A DNA stretch of 64,000 bases from Pseudalkalibacillus sp. SCS-8 (GTDB taxonomy: Bacteria > Bacillota > Bacilli > Bacillales > Fictibacillaceae), in NCBI RefSeq assembly GCF_040126055.1, contig NZ_CP143541.1, positions 1,922,001 to 1,986,000 of the forward strand, read 5' to 3'. Made by a program: the position numbers and the translations under genes. Below the pieces are notes generated by a model that ran no database searches, was not told the DNA's origin, and was given only the letters and a program-made list of their open reading frames with translations. Shown here piece after piece: positions 24,958 through 34,649 of this stretch (positions are counted from its first letter, which is position 1; every line of letters starts with the position of its first letter).

Positions 24958-26703
24958 TTAATCCTCTTCAAATAGTTTCTCTCCACGATGGAGTCGCATT
25001 GCGATTGTTGCCATATGTGGCGTTTCACGATGAGTGGGGGCATGAGCAGCCAAATATCTTGTCATAGCGATAATCATTGTTTCTTGTGCACGCTCTGCTA
25101 AAGCAGAGGATTCATCCTCCCAGAGGTCATGCTCCATTAATGCGGCTTCATACATCTGGAAGGAATGGAACTCTGCATCCTCACGGAGTAAAGCATGCCC
25201 GAGTGTATTGAATAATGCTTGTTTATCTCCTCCGCTTGTTAAATAGGTAACGACCCATTTCGCTGCTTGATTAACCTGTTGCTGTTTATTCAGCATTTCA
25301 AGTAATTCCGATGGATGAGCACTGGATTCCAAGTGTTCCGGCTTAGGTTTTTTTGCTTTAGGCATATTCAAGAAGCGATCCAAATAAATGCTCATTGCAC
25401 TATGGAAAACAGCTCTTGTCAATTCTACGCTCGTTGAACGTCGCAATGATTCGTGTACAGCATGTGCATGCGTGAAGGTATGGAGAACAGTGATCCAATC
25501 ATTGAAGTCGTTCTGCGTATGGAATCTGGCAATACGTTCAGCAGCAGCCAATGTAACAAGTTGTGCAAGACGGGCAGGGGAGACGCCTTCTCCAAGTGCT
25601 TCCATCATTGAATTTACTGTTTTCACAGGATCATCTGATAGAATTTGTTCAAAGAGTGCCTCTTCATTAATGCTGCCATCCCCATTCATGGCGATTTGTT
25701 CTGGCAATCGTTCAAAAGCTTGATGCAAGGGTTTGACCAAATTGACTGGAGATTGCCAGCTATGCGACTCTTCACTCCTCGAAACGTCTGATATTCCAGG
25801 CAGAAGAGAAGAAAGGACGTAAGGTCGAACATCGTTTCCTGTGTGGCTCAACATTTCAAAAGCTTTATTGTGGAAGTCTAACGTGTGACCGACATTAATA
25901 TAAAAATGGTCTGTGACAGCGGCCAACATCATATCTGCAATCTGTTCATTCGACCAATTGGACTCTATGGCGGTCAAAAGAACCCTTTCTGCACCCTGGC
26001 TGTCCCGCACCTCCACACAATGGCGGTACCATTTTGTAAGTGTTTCAGGTGATTGTCCTTCCTGATCGGATTGAGGAAGAGAACCGAGTAAGAACCGCGT
26101 ACCCATACCCGCACTTTCACGGGCAACATGTACCAGGCCATGATATAAAGCAAGGATTTGCCCGGTCTTATCCAGTTTCGGCAGAATGTTCGTCATGGCA
26201 GTAAGAATTGTCAGACCTGAACGCCAGCCGCTTTGTCGGTGCTTCGTCCCGAATTCGACTCCAACTTTTGAAATTTCTTTTGGAGAAACACCTGCTTCTA
26301 CCAAACCGACAACGGCTTTTGCGATAACGAGGCTTAAGCTTTGCTCCAATCCTTCACGTAAACGCCTTAGCAACTTTTGGATGGTGGTTTTCTGGTTTGG
26401 GATCGGGGAGACATAGACCTTATCTTCTTCAATTTGAATCGGGTATGTTGGCACATCATCAGCCCAAGGATCCAGTGTCCCACCACTTTTTACATCAAAA
26501 CGGGCATGATGCCAGTGACAAGTCAAGATGCCATCACATAAACTCCCCATATGTAACGGAAACCCCATATGTGGACAGCGGTTATCTACCGCATGGACTT
26601 CACCCTCATGGTAAAAGACTGCAATCGCATGATTATCTCCTTTTATGATTTTTGCACCTTCTTCTTTAATACTTGAAAGTGAACCTGCGAGAATTCTTTC
26701 CAT
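24958..26703 (-). CDS. Rieske [2Fe-2S] domain fused to a large helical domain
   Basis: A 581-residue protein. Residues 1-105 are a Rieske domain with C43-x-H45 (RCPHMG) and C62-x-x-H65 (CHWHH), the full set of cluster ligands. Residues about 110-581 are a mostly helical region I do not recognise, with many His and Asp/Glu residues (HGLVHVARESAG, DHFYINVGHTLDFHNKAFE, HTFTHAHAVHESLRRS). There is no signal peptide or membrane helix. The domain order differs from aromatic ring oxygenases, whose catalytic domain carries a 2-His-1-carboxylate site; none is obvious here. It is monocistronic, with the start preceded by AAGGAGGGAG. Confidence 0.85.
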   Translation of the reverse strand: MERILAGSLSSIKEEGAKIIKGDNHAIAVFYHEGEVHAVDNRCPHMGFPLHMGSLCDGILTCHWHHARFDVKSGGTLDPWADDVPTYPIQIEEDKVYVSPIPNQKTTIQKLLRRLREGLEQSLSLVIAKAVVGLVEAGVSPKEISKVGVEFGTKHRQSGWRSGLTILTAMTNILPKLDKTGQILALYHGLVHVARESAGMGTRFLLGSLPQSDQEGQSPETLTKWYRHCVEVRDSQGAERVLLTAIESNWSNEQIADMMLAAVTDHFYINVGHTLDFHNKAFEMLSHTGNDVRPYVLSSLLPGISDVSRSEESHSWQSPVNLVKPLHQAFERLPEQIAMNGDGSINEEALFEQILSDDPVKTVNSMMEALGEGVSPARLAQLVTLAAAERIARFHTQNDFNDWITVLHTFTHAHAVHESLRRSTSVELTRAVFHSAMSIYLDRFLNMPKAKKPKPEHLESSAHPSELLEMLNKQQQVNQAAKWVVTYLTSGGDKQALFNTLGHALLREDAEFHSFQMYEAALMEHDLWEDESSALAERAQETMIIAMTRYLAAHAPTHRETPHMATIAMRLHRGEKLFEED

Positions 26704-26917
26704 CAGCGTACTCCCTCCTTAAATTTCAACCAAATCTGTTTTCTACCTACTACTTTAATTTAAGGAAAGGTTTAATGAATCCTTCATAAGTTGAAATTTT
26801 TCTCATTCAAAAGTCTTAGAAAGAGGGAAGGATACACTTTCTCACATATCCGGTAAATGTATAATGAAGAATCCGTAAGGGAAGCTATAGAAAAACGTAC
26901 ATCGGGAGCGTACTCTA

Positions 26918-28450
26918 ATGGGCTTCAAACGAAGACATAAAAATCGTAGACAAAATCAGGATCATGGAATTGGGTATGATGACCATTTTCAAAATCGTAC
27001 AATCTCGACCTGCATATCCGACAATATCGAAACCGCTACGTCCATCCTAGGTGATAGTTCAGATGTCCAAATTAAAACCTTCAAACTTAGAGCTGATCAA
27101 CATCTAACCGCAAGTCTGATTTTTATTAAAGGATTAGTCGAACAGTCCTCAATTGATACGTTCACTGCCTCTTTGACCGTCGGGAGTCTTGCTGAAAAAT
27201 CACTAATGATTGAAACATTACCAATCAGTGAGTTGGACAGAATTGATGATTGGCACAAAATCATTGAAGCCATACTTTGCGGGAATGTTGTCCTTTTTAT
27301 TGATGATGAAGATCACGCGTATCTATTGGAAGCCAACAATGATAATTTCAGATCTGTCCAAGAGTCCACAACTGAACCAGTTGTGAGAGGACCGAAGGAA
27401 GCATTCACCGAAACAATTCAAATGAATACGGCAATGGTACGAAGAAAAATCAAAGATCCAAATTTACGGATTCAAACAAAGCACATCGGACGCTCCACGC
27501 GAACAGAGGTTGCAATTGTACATATTCACGGTATCGCCAATGAAAAGATCATTCAAGAAGTCGAAGAACGATTGGACAAAATTGATATTGATGGAATTTT
27601 GGAGAGCGGGAATATTGAAGAATTGATTGAGGATGAAACCTATTCTCCTTTTCCGACTACCTTTAATTCAGAGAAACCGGATGTAATCGCTGCAAGTCTG
27701 TTGGAAGGAAAAGTCGCTATTTTCGTTGATGGAACACCGTTTGTACTGATCGTTCCAGCTCTTTTCGTACAATTCTTCCAATCCGCTGAGGATTATTATC
27801 AACGTTGGGATATCGCCACCTTGCTACGTTTACTGCGGTTCTTCAGCTTTTTCATATCCTTATTGGGCCCAGCTTTTTACATTGCATTAACGACGTTTCA
27901 CCACGAAATGCTTCCAACGAATCTCTTGATCAGTCTGGCAGCGCAGCGAGAAGGCATTCCATTTCCTGCAATATTCGAGGCGATTCTTATGGAGGTGACT
28001 CTTGAAATTCTACGAGAAGCTGGAATCCGACTACCTGTTGCTATCGGACAAACCATATCGATCGTAGGGGCACTCGTCATTGGCCAGGCGGCTGTTGAAG
28101 CAGGTTTCGTGTCACCAGCAATGGTCATCGTCGTAGCCATTACAGCGATATCGAATTTTATCATTCCATCCTATAACCTTGCGATTTCCATTCGGATCTT
28201 ACGATTTTTTTTCATGCTTTTTGCCGCTACATTCGGACTCTATGGCATTGCATTGGGGCTATTTGCTCTTTCCCTTCACTTGTGCAGTTTACGCTCATTC
28301 GGTATTCCTTATATGTCCCCGTTGGCGCCATATAATTCCCAGGATCAAAAGGATACGTTATTGAGATTGCCGTATCAATTCCTTTTCACACGTCCAAAAT
28401 TGATCAGCCAAAATAACAATGTTCGTCAGAAATCCAAATCCTCCAAATAA
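26918..28450 (+). CDS. Germinant receptor A subunit (GerA/GerKA family)
   Basis: A 510-residue spore germination protein. The soluble N-terminal part (about 1-260) contains DGILESGNIEELIEDETYSP and FPTTFNSEKPDVIAASLLEG, followed by the conserved GKVAIFVDGTPFVLIVP. The C-terminal part has four or five membrane helices (LLRFFSFFISLLGPAFYIAL, SNFIIPSYNLAISIRILRF). It forms an inner-spore-membrane receptor that senses nutrients. It is the first gene of a four-gene operon (A-C-small-B). Expression in the forespore is expected, but no promoter was assigned. Confidence 0.92.
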   Translation: MGFKRRHKNRRQNQDHGIGYDDHFQNRTISTCISDNIETATSILGDSSDVQIKTFKLRADQHLTASLIFIKGLVEQSSIDTFTASLTVGSLAEKSLMIETLPISELDRIDDWHKIIEAILCGNVVLFIDDEDHAYLLEANNDNFRSVQESTTEPVVRGPKEAFTETIQMNTAMVRRKIKDPNLRIQTKHIGRSTRTEVAIVHIHGIANEKIIQEVEERLDKIDIDGILESGNIEELIEDETYSPFPTTFNSEKPDVIAASLLEGKVAIFVDGTPFVLIVPALFVQFFQSAEDYYQRWDIATLLRLLRFFSFFISLLGPAFYIALTTFHHEMLPTNLLISLAAQREGIPFPAIFEAILMEVTLEILREAGIRLPVAIGQTISIVGALVIGQAAVEAGFVSPAMVIVVAITAISNFIIPSYNLAISIRILRFFFMLFAATFGLYGIALGLFALSLHLCSLRSFGIPYMSPLAPYNSQDQKDTLLRLPYQFLFTRPKLISQNNNVRQKSKSSK

Positions 28451-28460
28451 GGTGATTGTC

Positions 28461-29660
28461 ATGAAGGCGAAAATGTTGATTCCCTGTATATGTCTCATAT
28501 TTTTGTTAAGTGGTTGCTGGAACAGTAGAGAGCTGAATGAAATAGGGATTGCAGTTGGAATGGGGATCGACAAAACAGAAGGCGACCAAGTTCTCGTAAC
28601 TGTCCAACTCGTGAACCCCGCGGAAATATCCACAAAGCAAAGCGGGGGTGCCAGAGCTCCTATCGTAACGTATCAAGAAAGAGGCGATACTGTTTTTGAA
28701 GCACTCCGTCGAATGACAAAGACCGTGCCTCGAAAAATCTTTTTCCCTCACTTGCGGATGCTTGTCATAGGAGATGGGGTTGCAAAAGAAGGGATTTCAA
28801 CTTATTTGGACTTATTAGAACGTGATCAAGAATTCCGACCTGATTTTTATGTTGTGATTGCAAGGGATCTTGAAGCGCAGGAAATTTTAAAGTTATTGGT
28901 CCCTGTAGAGAAAATCACAGCACAAAATCTTTTCTCGAAGCTCGAAACGTCCGCCCAGGTTTGGGCACCTACCGTTGCCTTGAAATTCGGAAAATTACTG
29001 GATGAATTGACAAGTGAAGGGAAGCAGCCGGTCATCAGCGGGGTCAGGATAAAAGGGGATGAAGAGCAAGGTGAATTGATGGAACACCTCCAATCGGCTG
29101 ACCCAGCTACCCGGCTCCAATATACGGATTTGGCTGTGTTTAAAGAGGACCAGCTTCAAGGATGGTTAAATGAATCTGAAAGTAAAGGCTATAACTATAT
29201 TATGGGGAATGTTAAGAGCACCATCGTGAACGTCCCGTGTGAGGATACAAAAGGAGATGTGTCGGTTGAATTACTCAGAACCCATACTGAAATGAGAAGT
29301 GTGGTGAAAAAAGGAGAGCCTTCCATAAACCTGAAGTTACAAGTTTCAGGTAATGTCGGAGAAGTAGAATGCCCAATTAATTTACAGAAGGCTGAAACGA
29401 TTCACAAATTAGAAAAGCAAGTTGAAAAAGATGTAATAAAGCAAATGAAGAATGCCACTAAAAAAGCAAAAGATGACTTCCAGCTCGATATTTTCGGGTT
29501 TGGTGACGCCTTCCACCGTCAGAATCCTACATACTGGCGTAAAGAGAAATCGAATTGGGACCAGATCTTTGTTGAGTTGCCTATCACATTCCAAGTCGAA
29601 GCCCGTATTTACCAAACGGGGAGAAGAAGTAACTCTTTCATAAATAACATAAAGGAGTAG
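28461..29660 (+). CDS. Germinant receptor C subunit, lipoprotein (GerC family)
   Basis: A 399-residue Ger(x)C lipoprotein. The signal KAKMLIPCICLIFLLSGC ends in lipobox LSGC, followed by the signature WNSRELNEIGIAVGMGID. Other family landmarks are MTKTVPRKIFFPHLRMLVIG and the C-terminal FGFGDAFHRQNPTYWR. The start was set at ATG 28461 after AAGGTGATT; it lies 10 bp after the A-subunit stop. Confidence 0.92.
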   Translation: MKAKMLIPCICLIFLLSGCWNSRELNEIGIAVGMGIDKTEGDQVLVTVQLVNPAEISTKQSGGARAPIVTYQERGDTVFEALRRMTKTVPRKIFFPHLRMLVIGDGVAKEGISTYLDLLERDQEFRPDFYVVIARDLEAQEILKLLVPVEKITAQNLFSKLETSAQVWAPTVALKFGKLLDELTSEGKQPVISGVRIKGDEEQGELMEHLQSADPATRLQYTDLAVFKEDQLQGWLNESESKGYNYIMGNVKSTIVNVPCEDTKGDVSVELLRTHTEMRSVVKKGEPSINLKLQVSGNVGEVECPINLQKAETIHKLEKQVEKDVIKQMKNATKKAKDDFQLDIFGFGDAFHRQNPTYWRKEKSNWDQIFVELPITFQVEARIYQTGRRSNSFINNIKE

Positions 29661-29665
29661 GTTCG

Positions 29666-29899
29666 ATGTGGAGTGCAATCGGAACAATTCTATTAATCGC
29701 CATGATTGTCTTAATCGATGGTGTTCCTCTTAGGAAGCGAAAACAATCACGTGACTTAAGGGTTTATGCCATTTTATTGGCAGTTGGGACTGGTTTGTTG
29801 ATTTACCAAACTACTGGAAATGAACTTCCGACACCGTTGTATGCTATCAAATGGGTATTGGATCCTGTGAGTCGATCGTTTTATCAATTCTTCGAGTAA
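29666..29899 (+). CDS. Small two-helix protein in the ger operon (candidate D subunit)
   Basis: A 77-residue protein with two membrane helices (SAIGTILLIAMIVLIDGVPL and VYAILLAVGTGLLIYQ) and a short C-terminus. It is 5 bp after the C gene and 12 bp before the B gene. Some Bacillus ger operons carry a small two-helix D subunit that modulates receptor function; position, size and topology fit. Sequence identity to those could not be checked. Confidence 0.75.
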   Translation: MWSAIGTILLIAMIVLIDGVPLRKRKQSRDLRVYAILLAVGTGLLIYQTTGNELPTPLYAIKWVLDPVSRSFYQFFE

Positions 29900-29911
29900 G
29901 GAGGTAGTGGA

Positions 29912-31006
29912 ATGATCGAAAAAGGAAGAATAAGTGTCAGGCAATTCACGATATTGGTGTTACTTTATACAATCGGTACAACCATATTGATCATTCCTTC
30001 CATTCTTGCATCTAATGCGAAACAGGACGCATGGATTGCAGGACTTATTGGCCTTGCTATTGCAGTTGCTGCCACACTTTTTTACTTTCATCTCGCCTCT
30101 AAATTCCCTGAAAAGAATCTAGCAGAGATTTTTGAAATCCTGTTTGGAAAATGGGTAGGTAAGCTGTTTTCTTTTATCTATTTCTTCGTCTTTGTCTTTC
30201 TATTAGCGATATTTGTACTAAGGGATATTGGGGATTTCATGGTTACCGTAATGATGGTTGAAACACCGATCCAAGCCATCCATTTGTCTTTTCTGATCAT
30301 CGTCATCATTGCCGTACGGTTAGGGCTTGAAACGTTTACACGGGCAGCAGAGCTGTTTCTCCCTTGGGTCGTCATGCTCTATATCATACTCTTTCTTACC
30401 ATCACACCCCAAATTGATATGCGGTATGCACAACCCGTTCTCGAAAACGGAATAAAACCCGTTTTAAACGCTGCATTTTCTTTTGTAACGTTCCCTTATT
30501 TTGAAATGATCATTTTTTTGATGGTCATACCCTATGTAAATACGCCTAGCCGTACAAAAGGGGGATTAGTGATCGGTGGAGTGATTGGTGGGTGTTTCCT
30601 TATCATCCTATCCATGCTTTCCATCCTCGTCGTAGGAGTAGAAGAAACGAGTGAAAGCATCTATTCTTCCTATGATCTTGCGAAACAAATCAACCTGGGA
30701 GGCTTCTTTCAGCGAGTTGAAGCGATGATGGCGTTCATTTGGTTTACGACTGTTTTTGTTAAATTGACACTTTTGATTTATGTCCTCTGTTTAGGACTAG
30801 CGCACACATTCGGTCTTTCTAATTATAAAACCTTAACGCTGCCATTAGGTCTTCTCACATTCGTCTTAGCCAATGACATCTTTCCAAACATGGCTTTTCT
30901 GGTTGAATTCACTCGAACGATGCAGTTATATGTCCTCTTTTGGGGATTAATTATCCCATTACTGTTGTGGATCATTGCAAAATTCAAAAGAATTGATCGG
31001 ACATAA
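29912..31006 (+). CDS. Germinant receptor B subunit (GerB/spore permease family)
   Basis: A 364-residue integral membrane protein with about ten helices, of the amino acid/polyamine-like spore germination permease family. It begins GRISVRQFTILVLLYTIGTT. Internal family features are PSILASNAKQDAWIAGLIG and FPYFEMIIFLMVIPYV. The B subunit carries ligand specificity in known receptors; the ligand here is unknown. AAGGAGGTAGTGG precedes the ATG. Confidence 0.92.
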   Translation: MIEKGRISVRQFTILVLLYTIGTTILIIPSILASNAKQDAWIAGLIGLAIAVAATLFYFHLASKFPEKNLAEIFEILFGKWVGKLFSFIYFFVFVFLLAIFVLRDIGDFMVTVMMVETPIQAIHLSFLIIVIIAVRLGLETFTRAAELFLPWVVMLYIILFLTITPQIDMRYAQPVLENGIKPVLNAAFSFVTFPYFEMIIFLMVIPYVNTPSRTKGGLVIGGVIGGCFLIILSMLSILVVGVEETSESIYSSYDLAKQINLGGFFQRVEAMMAFIWFTTVFVKLTLLIYVLCLGLAHTFGLSNYKTLTLPLGLLTFVLANDIFPNMAFLVEFTRTMQLYVLFWGLIIPLLLWIIAKFKRIDRT

Positions 31007-31014
31007 TCGGTGAC

Positions 31015-32166
31015 TTAAGACCTTCGGTTAAATATCAATTTTTTCGTAAATACCACAAAACTGAGCTTTTCTAGTGATTTACAATGAAATTTAGTAATAT
31101 TCCCTGCATCAGTTCCTTGAAAAGGAAGGAAAAGCTTCTCTACATCCTTCCAATCCTGAAACCATTCCTCATCTGCCGGATGATCATGCTCAACATTATT
31201 CCACGCATTCAAAAGCCTAGGGCTATACAGTCGGTTAGCACCTTCCTTCAGGGCACATCCTTCGATCTGCGGGTTATAGAGCCTTCCAGGAAGCGATTCG
31301 CGCACGTCATTGAAAAGATGAGGCCAATAATCTTTTCGAGATCCTGTATGAATCTGTTTATTTGTCCAATTGGTTATCCGATCTAAACGTTCATCATCTT
31401 GGAACAAGAGGGCATATAGTTTCTTACCGATGGTGACCCGTTCCTCCAAAGAAGTGAAATCGCGAACAACCGTACCAATCAGCTCCACTTGCTCTGATGA
31501 TTGGCGATATGGGAATACGAGACAGTTTAGATTCAAATAATCTTGTAAGGAGAATGGCAGGGTATCTGTCACCTTTTTTTTATAGACTGGATTTTTGATT
31601 ATGCGGGATTCGATATAGTTTTGTTCGTTAATTATTAATGAAATTGTTAACTGATCTCGATTACCATCCTCCCAGAAGCTTGACCATATGGCATACATGA
31701 AGATGGATACACCAAGATGAGGAAGGAGATGAAACAATGACTGATTTGCTTGTTTGGATGCCTCATAAAGCAACAGCTGTGGAAAAGCATCCTGGAAAAT
31801 CAACCAATTCCCCCGTTCCAGCCATAAAAAATAGTCAACTTGTTCCTGCTCGCTCAATAACTTGGGCAGGAATTCCCCCTTCAAATCGGTCATGTTCCAT
31901 CCTGCGTTTCGTGAAACAAGATGAGCAAGTAAAGCCCAGTGAATTTCAGGGTGTTTCATAAAAAAATGTAGATAAGCCATCGTTCGAGTGACATTGTTTA
32001 CATTCATTGCTCTCGTCATATTCCTTATATCGGTGATTAACCTACGTCCTGACTGTGAAGGAGGGATGTTTTTAGAAGAAAGAGCTTTTTGAAGATGAAC
32101 GTCAAGATAGCTTAAGTCCCATGCCCCGCCAAATGATCGCGATCTATCATTTAGAAATCCGACCAA
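31015..32166 (-). CDS. DUF2515 (YppC-like) protein
   Basis: About 383 residues of the Bacillus-specific DUF2515 family. The conserved block HLVSRNAGWNMTDLKGEFLP near residue 75 is characteristic. Others are NWLIFQDAFPQLLLYE and LNCLVFPYRQSSEQVELIG. I chose TTG 32166, preceded by AAAGGAG at about 9 nt; an upstream extension has no site. The function is unknown. It ends about 10 bp from the convergent gerB gene and starts 69 bp from the divergent sqhC. Confidence 0.82.
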   Translation of the reverse strand: MVGFLNDRSRSFGGAWDLSYLDVHLQKALSSKNIPPSQSGRRLITDIRNMTRAMNVNNVTRTMAYLHFFMKHPEIHWALLAHLVSRNAGWNMTDLKGEFLPKLLSEQEQVDYFLWLERGNWLIFQDAFPQLLLYEASKQANQSLFHLLPHLGVSIFMYAIWSSFWEDGNRDQLTISLIINEQNYIESRIIKNPVYKKKVTDTLPFSLQDYLNLNCLVFPYRQSSEQVELIGTVVRDFTSLEERVTIGKKLYALLFQDDERLDRITNWTNKQIHTGSRKDYWPHLFNDVRESLPGRLYNPQIEGCALKEGANRLYSPRLLNAWNNVEHDHPADEEWFQDWKDVEKLFLPFQGTDAGNITKFHCKSLEKLSFVVFTKKLIFNRRS

Positions 32167-32235
32167 AACACCCACTCCTTTCTTATGTATGCCGTTTTCC
32201 TTTATAGAATAGGAATGTAAGGGGAGGAGATACAT

Positions 32236-34098
32236 GTGGTAGGTGCAATCGAACAAGAAATTAATCGTATCGTAAACATTCTATTGAGAGATCAGAAAGA
32301 GGATGGTTCATGGGATTATGCTTTTGATACAGGCATCATTACAGATACGTATACCATCATCCTATTACGAACATTGGGGATCAATGATGAGTATCTGATC
32401 TTATCTTTAATGGAACGAATACTGAAAAAACAAGAAAAGGATGGCAGCTGGAAGCTTTTCCGTGATCAAGCTGAAGGAGATTTATCAACAACAATCCAGG
32501 CCTACAACGCCTTATTATTTTCAGAGTATATCGGAAAGGATGACCCCCCTCTAAAAAAAGCGAAACAATTCATCATCAAAAACGGGGGCATTGGAGAATC
32601 AGGTACATTTACAAAAATACTTCTAGCGGTCACAGGTCAATTCGACTGGAATGATCTCGTTCCAGTACCGATTGAGATCTTGCTCCTTCCGAAGACATCT
32701 CCTTTGCAATTCTATGATATCTCGGTATTTGGAAGGGCCAATATCGCACCAATACTCATCCTTCGCGAAAAGAAATACCAACTGAAAACCAAGCATACCC
32801 CTGATCTCTCAGATTTATATATCAACCAAAATAGGTCGGTTTCAGAAGAAGTACGAGGGTTACTGGCATCTGTAAAAGATGAATTAAAGAAAATTGCAGA
32901 AAGCCCTGCTAGGCTGAAGGAAAAAGCCTTAAAAGCCGCGGAATCCTATATGTTAAAACGAATTGAACCGGATGGAACACTCCTCAGTTACTTCAGCTCT
33001 ACCTTATTTATGATCTATGCTCTTATGGCATTGGGATATAACAAAAATCATCCTCTTATTCGGAATGCTATCAATGGAATCTGGAGCATGGCTCAGGAAG
33101 TGGATGGCACGATGCATATGCAATATACGACGGCGAATGTATGGAACACTTCCTTAATCAGTCATGCTTTACAACAGGCAGGAGTTGATGCTCAGCATCC
33201 GAGCATTATTCGTGCAAATCAATATTTGCTATCTAAACAACATCACCTATTTGGAGATTGGGTATTGAACAATCCCGATACAATGCCGGGCGGGTGGGGG
33301 TTCTCGAACATCAATACGATCAACCCCGATGTGGATGATTCGACTGCCAGTTTAAGGGCACTCCGAACACAAATCAGTCATCAACCCGTTTACCAACCGG
33401 TATGGACGAGAGGGACGAAATGGGTTCTTTCCATGCAGAATAAAGATGGTGGATGGCCAGCCTTTGAAAAAGGCGTGGATAAACATTGGTTAGCGTTAGC
33501 ACCGATTCAAGGGGCTGAATACTTACTTCTCGATCCATCCACAGCAGATTTGACAGGGAGGACACTTGAATTCTTAGGAAACTATACACATCTGAATAAG
33601 AACCACCCTTCAATGAAGCAGGGTGTGAAATGGCTCATTGAACATCAGCTTGAAGATGGTTCATGGTATGGCCGGTGGGGAATTTGTTATATTTATGGAA
33701 CTTGGGCTGCCTTAACAGGAATGGCAGCCTGCAGCGTAAGTGCTGACAACCGTTCAATTCGTAAAGCAATCAATTGGCTGAAATCCATTCAGAATGAAGA
33801 TGGCGGATGGGGAGAGTCCTGTAATAGTGATATTGAAAGAAAATATGTTCCTCTTGGTGAAAGCACACTTACACACACTGCTTGGGCAGTAGATGCGTTA
33901 ATCGCAGTATCTGAGCTACCTACACCCGAAATCGAAAAAGGCATCTCCTATTTGACGCTCAATGGAGGGAAGATGGATTGGACAGAACAATACCCGAAAG
34001 GCCAAGGAATGGCTGCAGGATTTTACATCCATTATCATAGTTATCGTTACATCTGGCCTTTACTGGCGTTAAGTCATTACAAGTCAAAATACGAGTGA
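32236..34098 (+). CDS. sqhC: Squalene-hopene/sporulenol-type cyclase
   Basis: A 620-residue class II terpene cyclase. Several QW repeats are visible (RDQKEDGSWDY, KQEKDGSWKL, QNKDGGWPAF, QLEDGSWYGRWG, QNEDGGWGES). The catalytic acid motif DxDD is NPDVDDSTAS near residue 365. SqhC of B. subtilis cyclises tetraprenyl-beta-curcumene to sporulenol, a spore lipid, and the spore-former context favours that role over hopene synthesis. GTG follows AGGGGAGGAG; the nearby ATG (32234) runs straight into a stop. Confidence 0.92.
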   Translation: MVGAIEQEINRIVNILLRDQKEDGSWDYAFDTGIITDTYTIILLRTLGINDEYLILSLMERILKKQEKDGSWKLFRDQAEGDLSTTIQAYNALLFSEYIGKDDPPLKKAKQFIIKNGGIGESGTFTKILLAVTGQFDWNDLVPVPIEILLLPKTSPLQFYDISVFGRANIAPILILREKKYQLKTKHTPDLSDLYINQNRSVSEEVRGLLASVKDELKKIAESPARLKEKALKAAESYMLKRIEPDGTLLSYFSSTLFMIYALMALGYNKNHPLIRNAINGIWSMAQEVDGTMHMQYTTANVWNTSLISHALQQAGVDAQHPSIIRANQYLLSKQHHLFGDWVLNNPDTMPGGWGFSNINTINPDVDDSTASLRALRTQISHQPVYQPVWTRGTKWVLSMQNKDGGWPAFEKGVDKHWLALAPIQGAEYLLLDPSTADLTGRTLEFLGNYTHLNKNHPSMKQGVKWLIEHQLEDGSWYGRWGICYIYGTWAALTGMAACSVSADNRSIRKAINWLKSIQNEDGGWGESCNSDIERKYVPLGESTLTHTAWAVDALIAVSELPTPEIEKGISYLTLNGGKMDWTEQYPKGQGMAAGFYIHYHSYRYIWPLLALSHYKSKYE

Positions 34099-34157
34099 AG
34101 CATCGAAGCTCATTCTGACAAAAGTCCTGGCATTTCGGCAGAGTTCGAATTAAAGGG

Positions 34158-34188
34158 TTGCGTTTTTAGAGGGTTGCTGGTGTATAAT
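34158..34188 (+). promoter_or_regulatory. Likely sigma-A promoter of the cobalamin riboswitch operon
   Basis: TTGCGT (34158-34163) and a perfect TATAAT (34183-34188) are 19 bp apart, a little long, with TG directly before the -10. They lie about 35 bp before the riboswitch. Confidence 0.55.
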
Positions 34189-34221
34189 GAAAAAGTAGTA
34201 GAAAAATTTCATACATTAAGA

Positions 34222-34432
34222 ATTTGGTGGAGGTGCCTCTATTGAAGGTAACCTTCTTAAAAGGGAAGTTGGTGCAATTCCAACGCGGTCCCGCCACTGT
34301 AATTGGGAGCTTACTGCAACCTGCCACTGTACATACTTTGTATGGGAAGGCGCAGAAAGTGATGACCATGAGCCAGGAGACCTGCCATATTCTGAAAACA
34401 CTTACAAACCTACGCGGATGGGGAGGTGTGTC
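34222..34432 (+). promoter_or_regulatory. Cobalamin (AdoCbl) riboswitch
   Basis: The conserved core is present: GGGAAGTTGGTGCAATTCCA, then CGCGGTCCCGCCACTGT, and the B12 box AGCCAGGAGACCTGCC at 34371-34386. This element binds adenosylcobalamin and lowers expression of transport and synthesis genes. An intrinsic terminator follows, so control is by transcription termination. Boundaries are approximate. Confidence 0.95.
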
Positions 34433-34480
34433 TCGAATTTTCGAATATTATGTCCAAGAGGCAATTCGAACATTTCAACG

Positions 34481-34512
34481 ACATCTTCATGTTCAGGTGA
34501 AGATGTTTTTTT
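34481..34512 (+). terminator. Riboswitch-controlled terminator
   Basis: ACATCTTCA, loop TGTTCAGG, TGAAGATGT, then a T-tract. It lies between the riboswitch and btuF, the expected place for the expression platform. Confidence 0.88.
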
Positions 34513-34522
34513 AATTTCTTTA

Positions 34523-34613
34523 TTTTTGTTGATTTCTGAAATGGAACCGTAAGGCGGCGACTCCAGCGTTGCCCACGGAAAGCGCCCGCCTGTAGTTAAA
34601 ATATCAACAAAAA
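34523..34613. repeat. Dispersed Bacillaceae-type intergenic repeat, short form
   Basis: TTTTTGTTGATTT and AAATATCAACAAAAA are inverted ends of a 91-bp element that contains GTAAGGCGGCGACTCCAGCG and CACGGAAAGCGCCCGCC. I recall longer elements with GGCGGCGACTCC and GGAAAGCG blocks as common intergenic repeats in Bacillaceae. This looks like an internally deleted copy. Confidence 0.6.
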
Positions 34614-34649
34614 GCGATCAATCTATCAAACCAAACAGGAGGCTTCACC

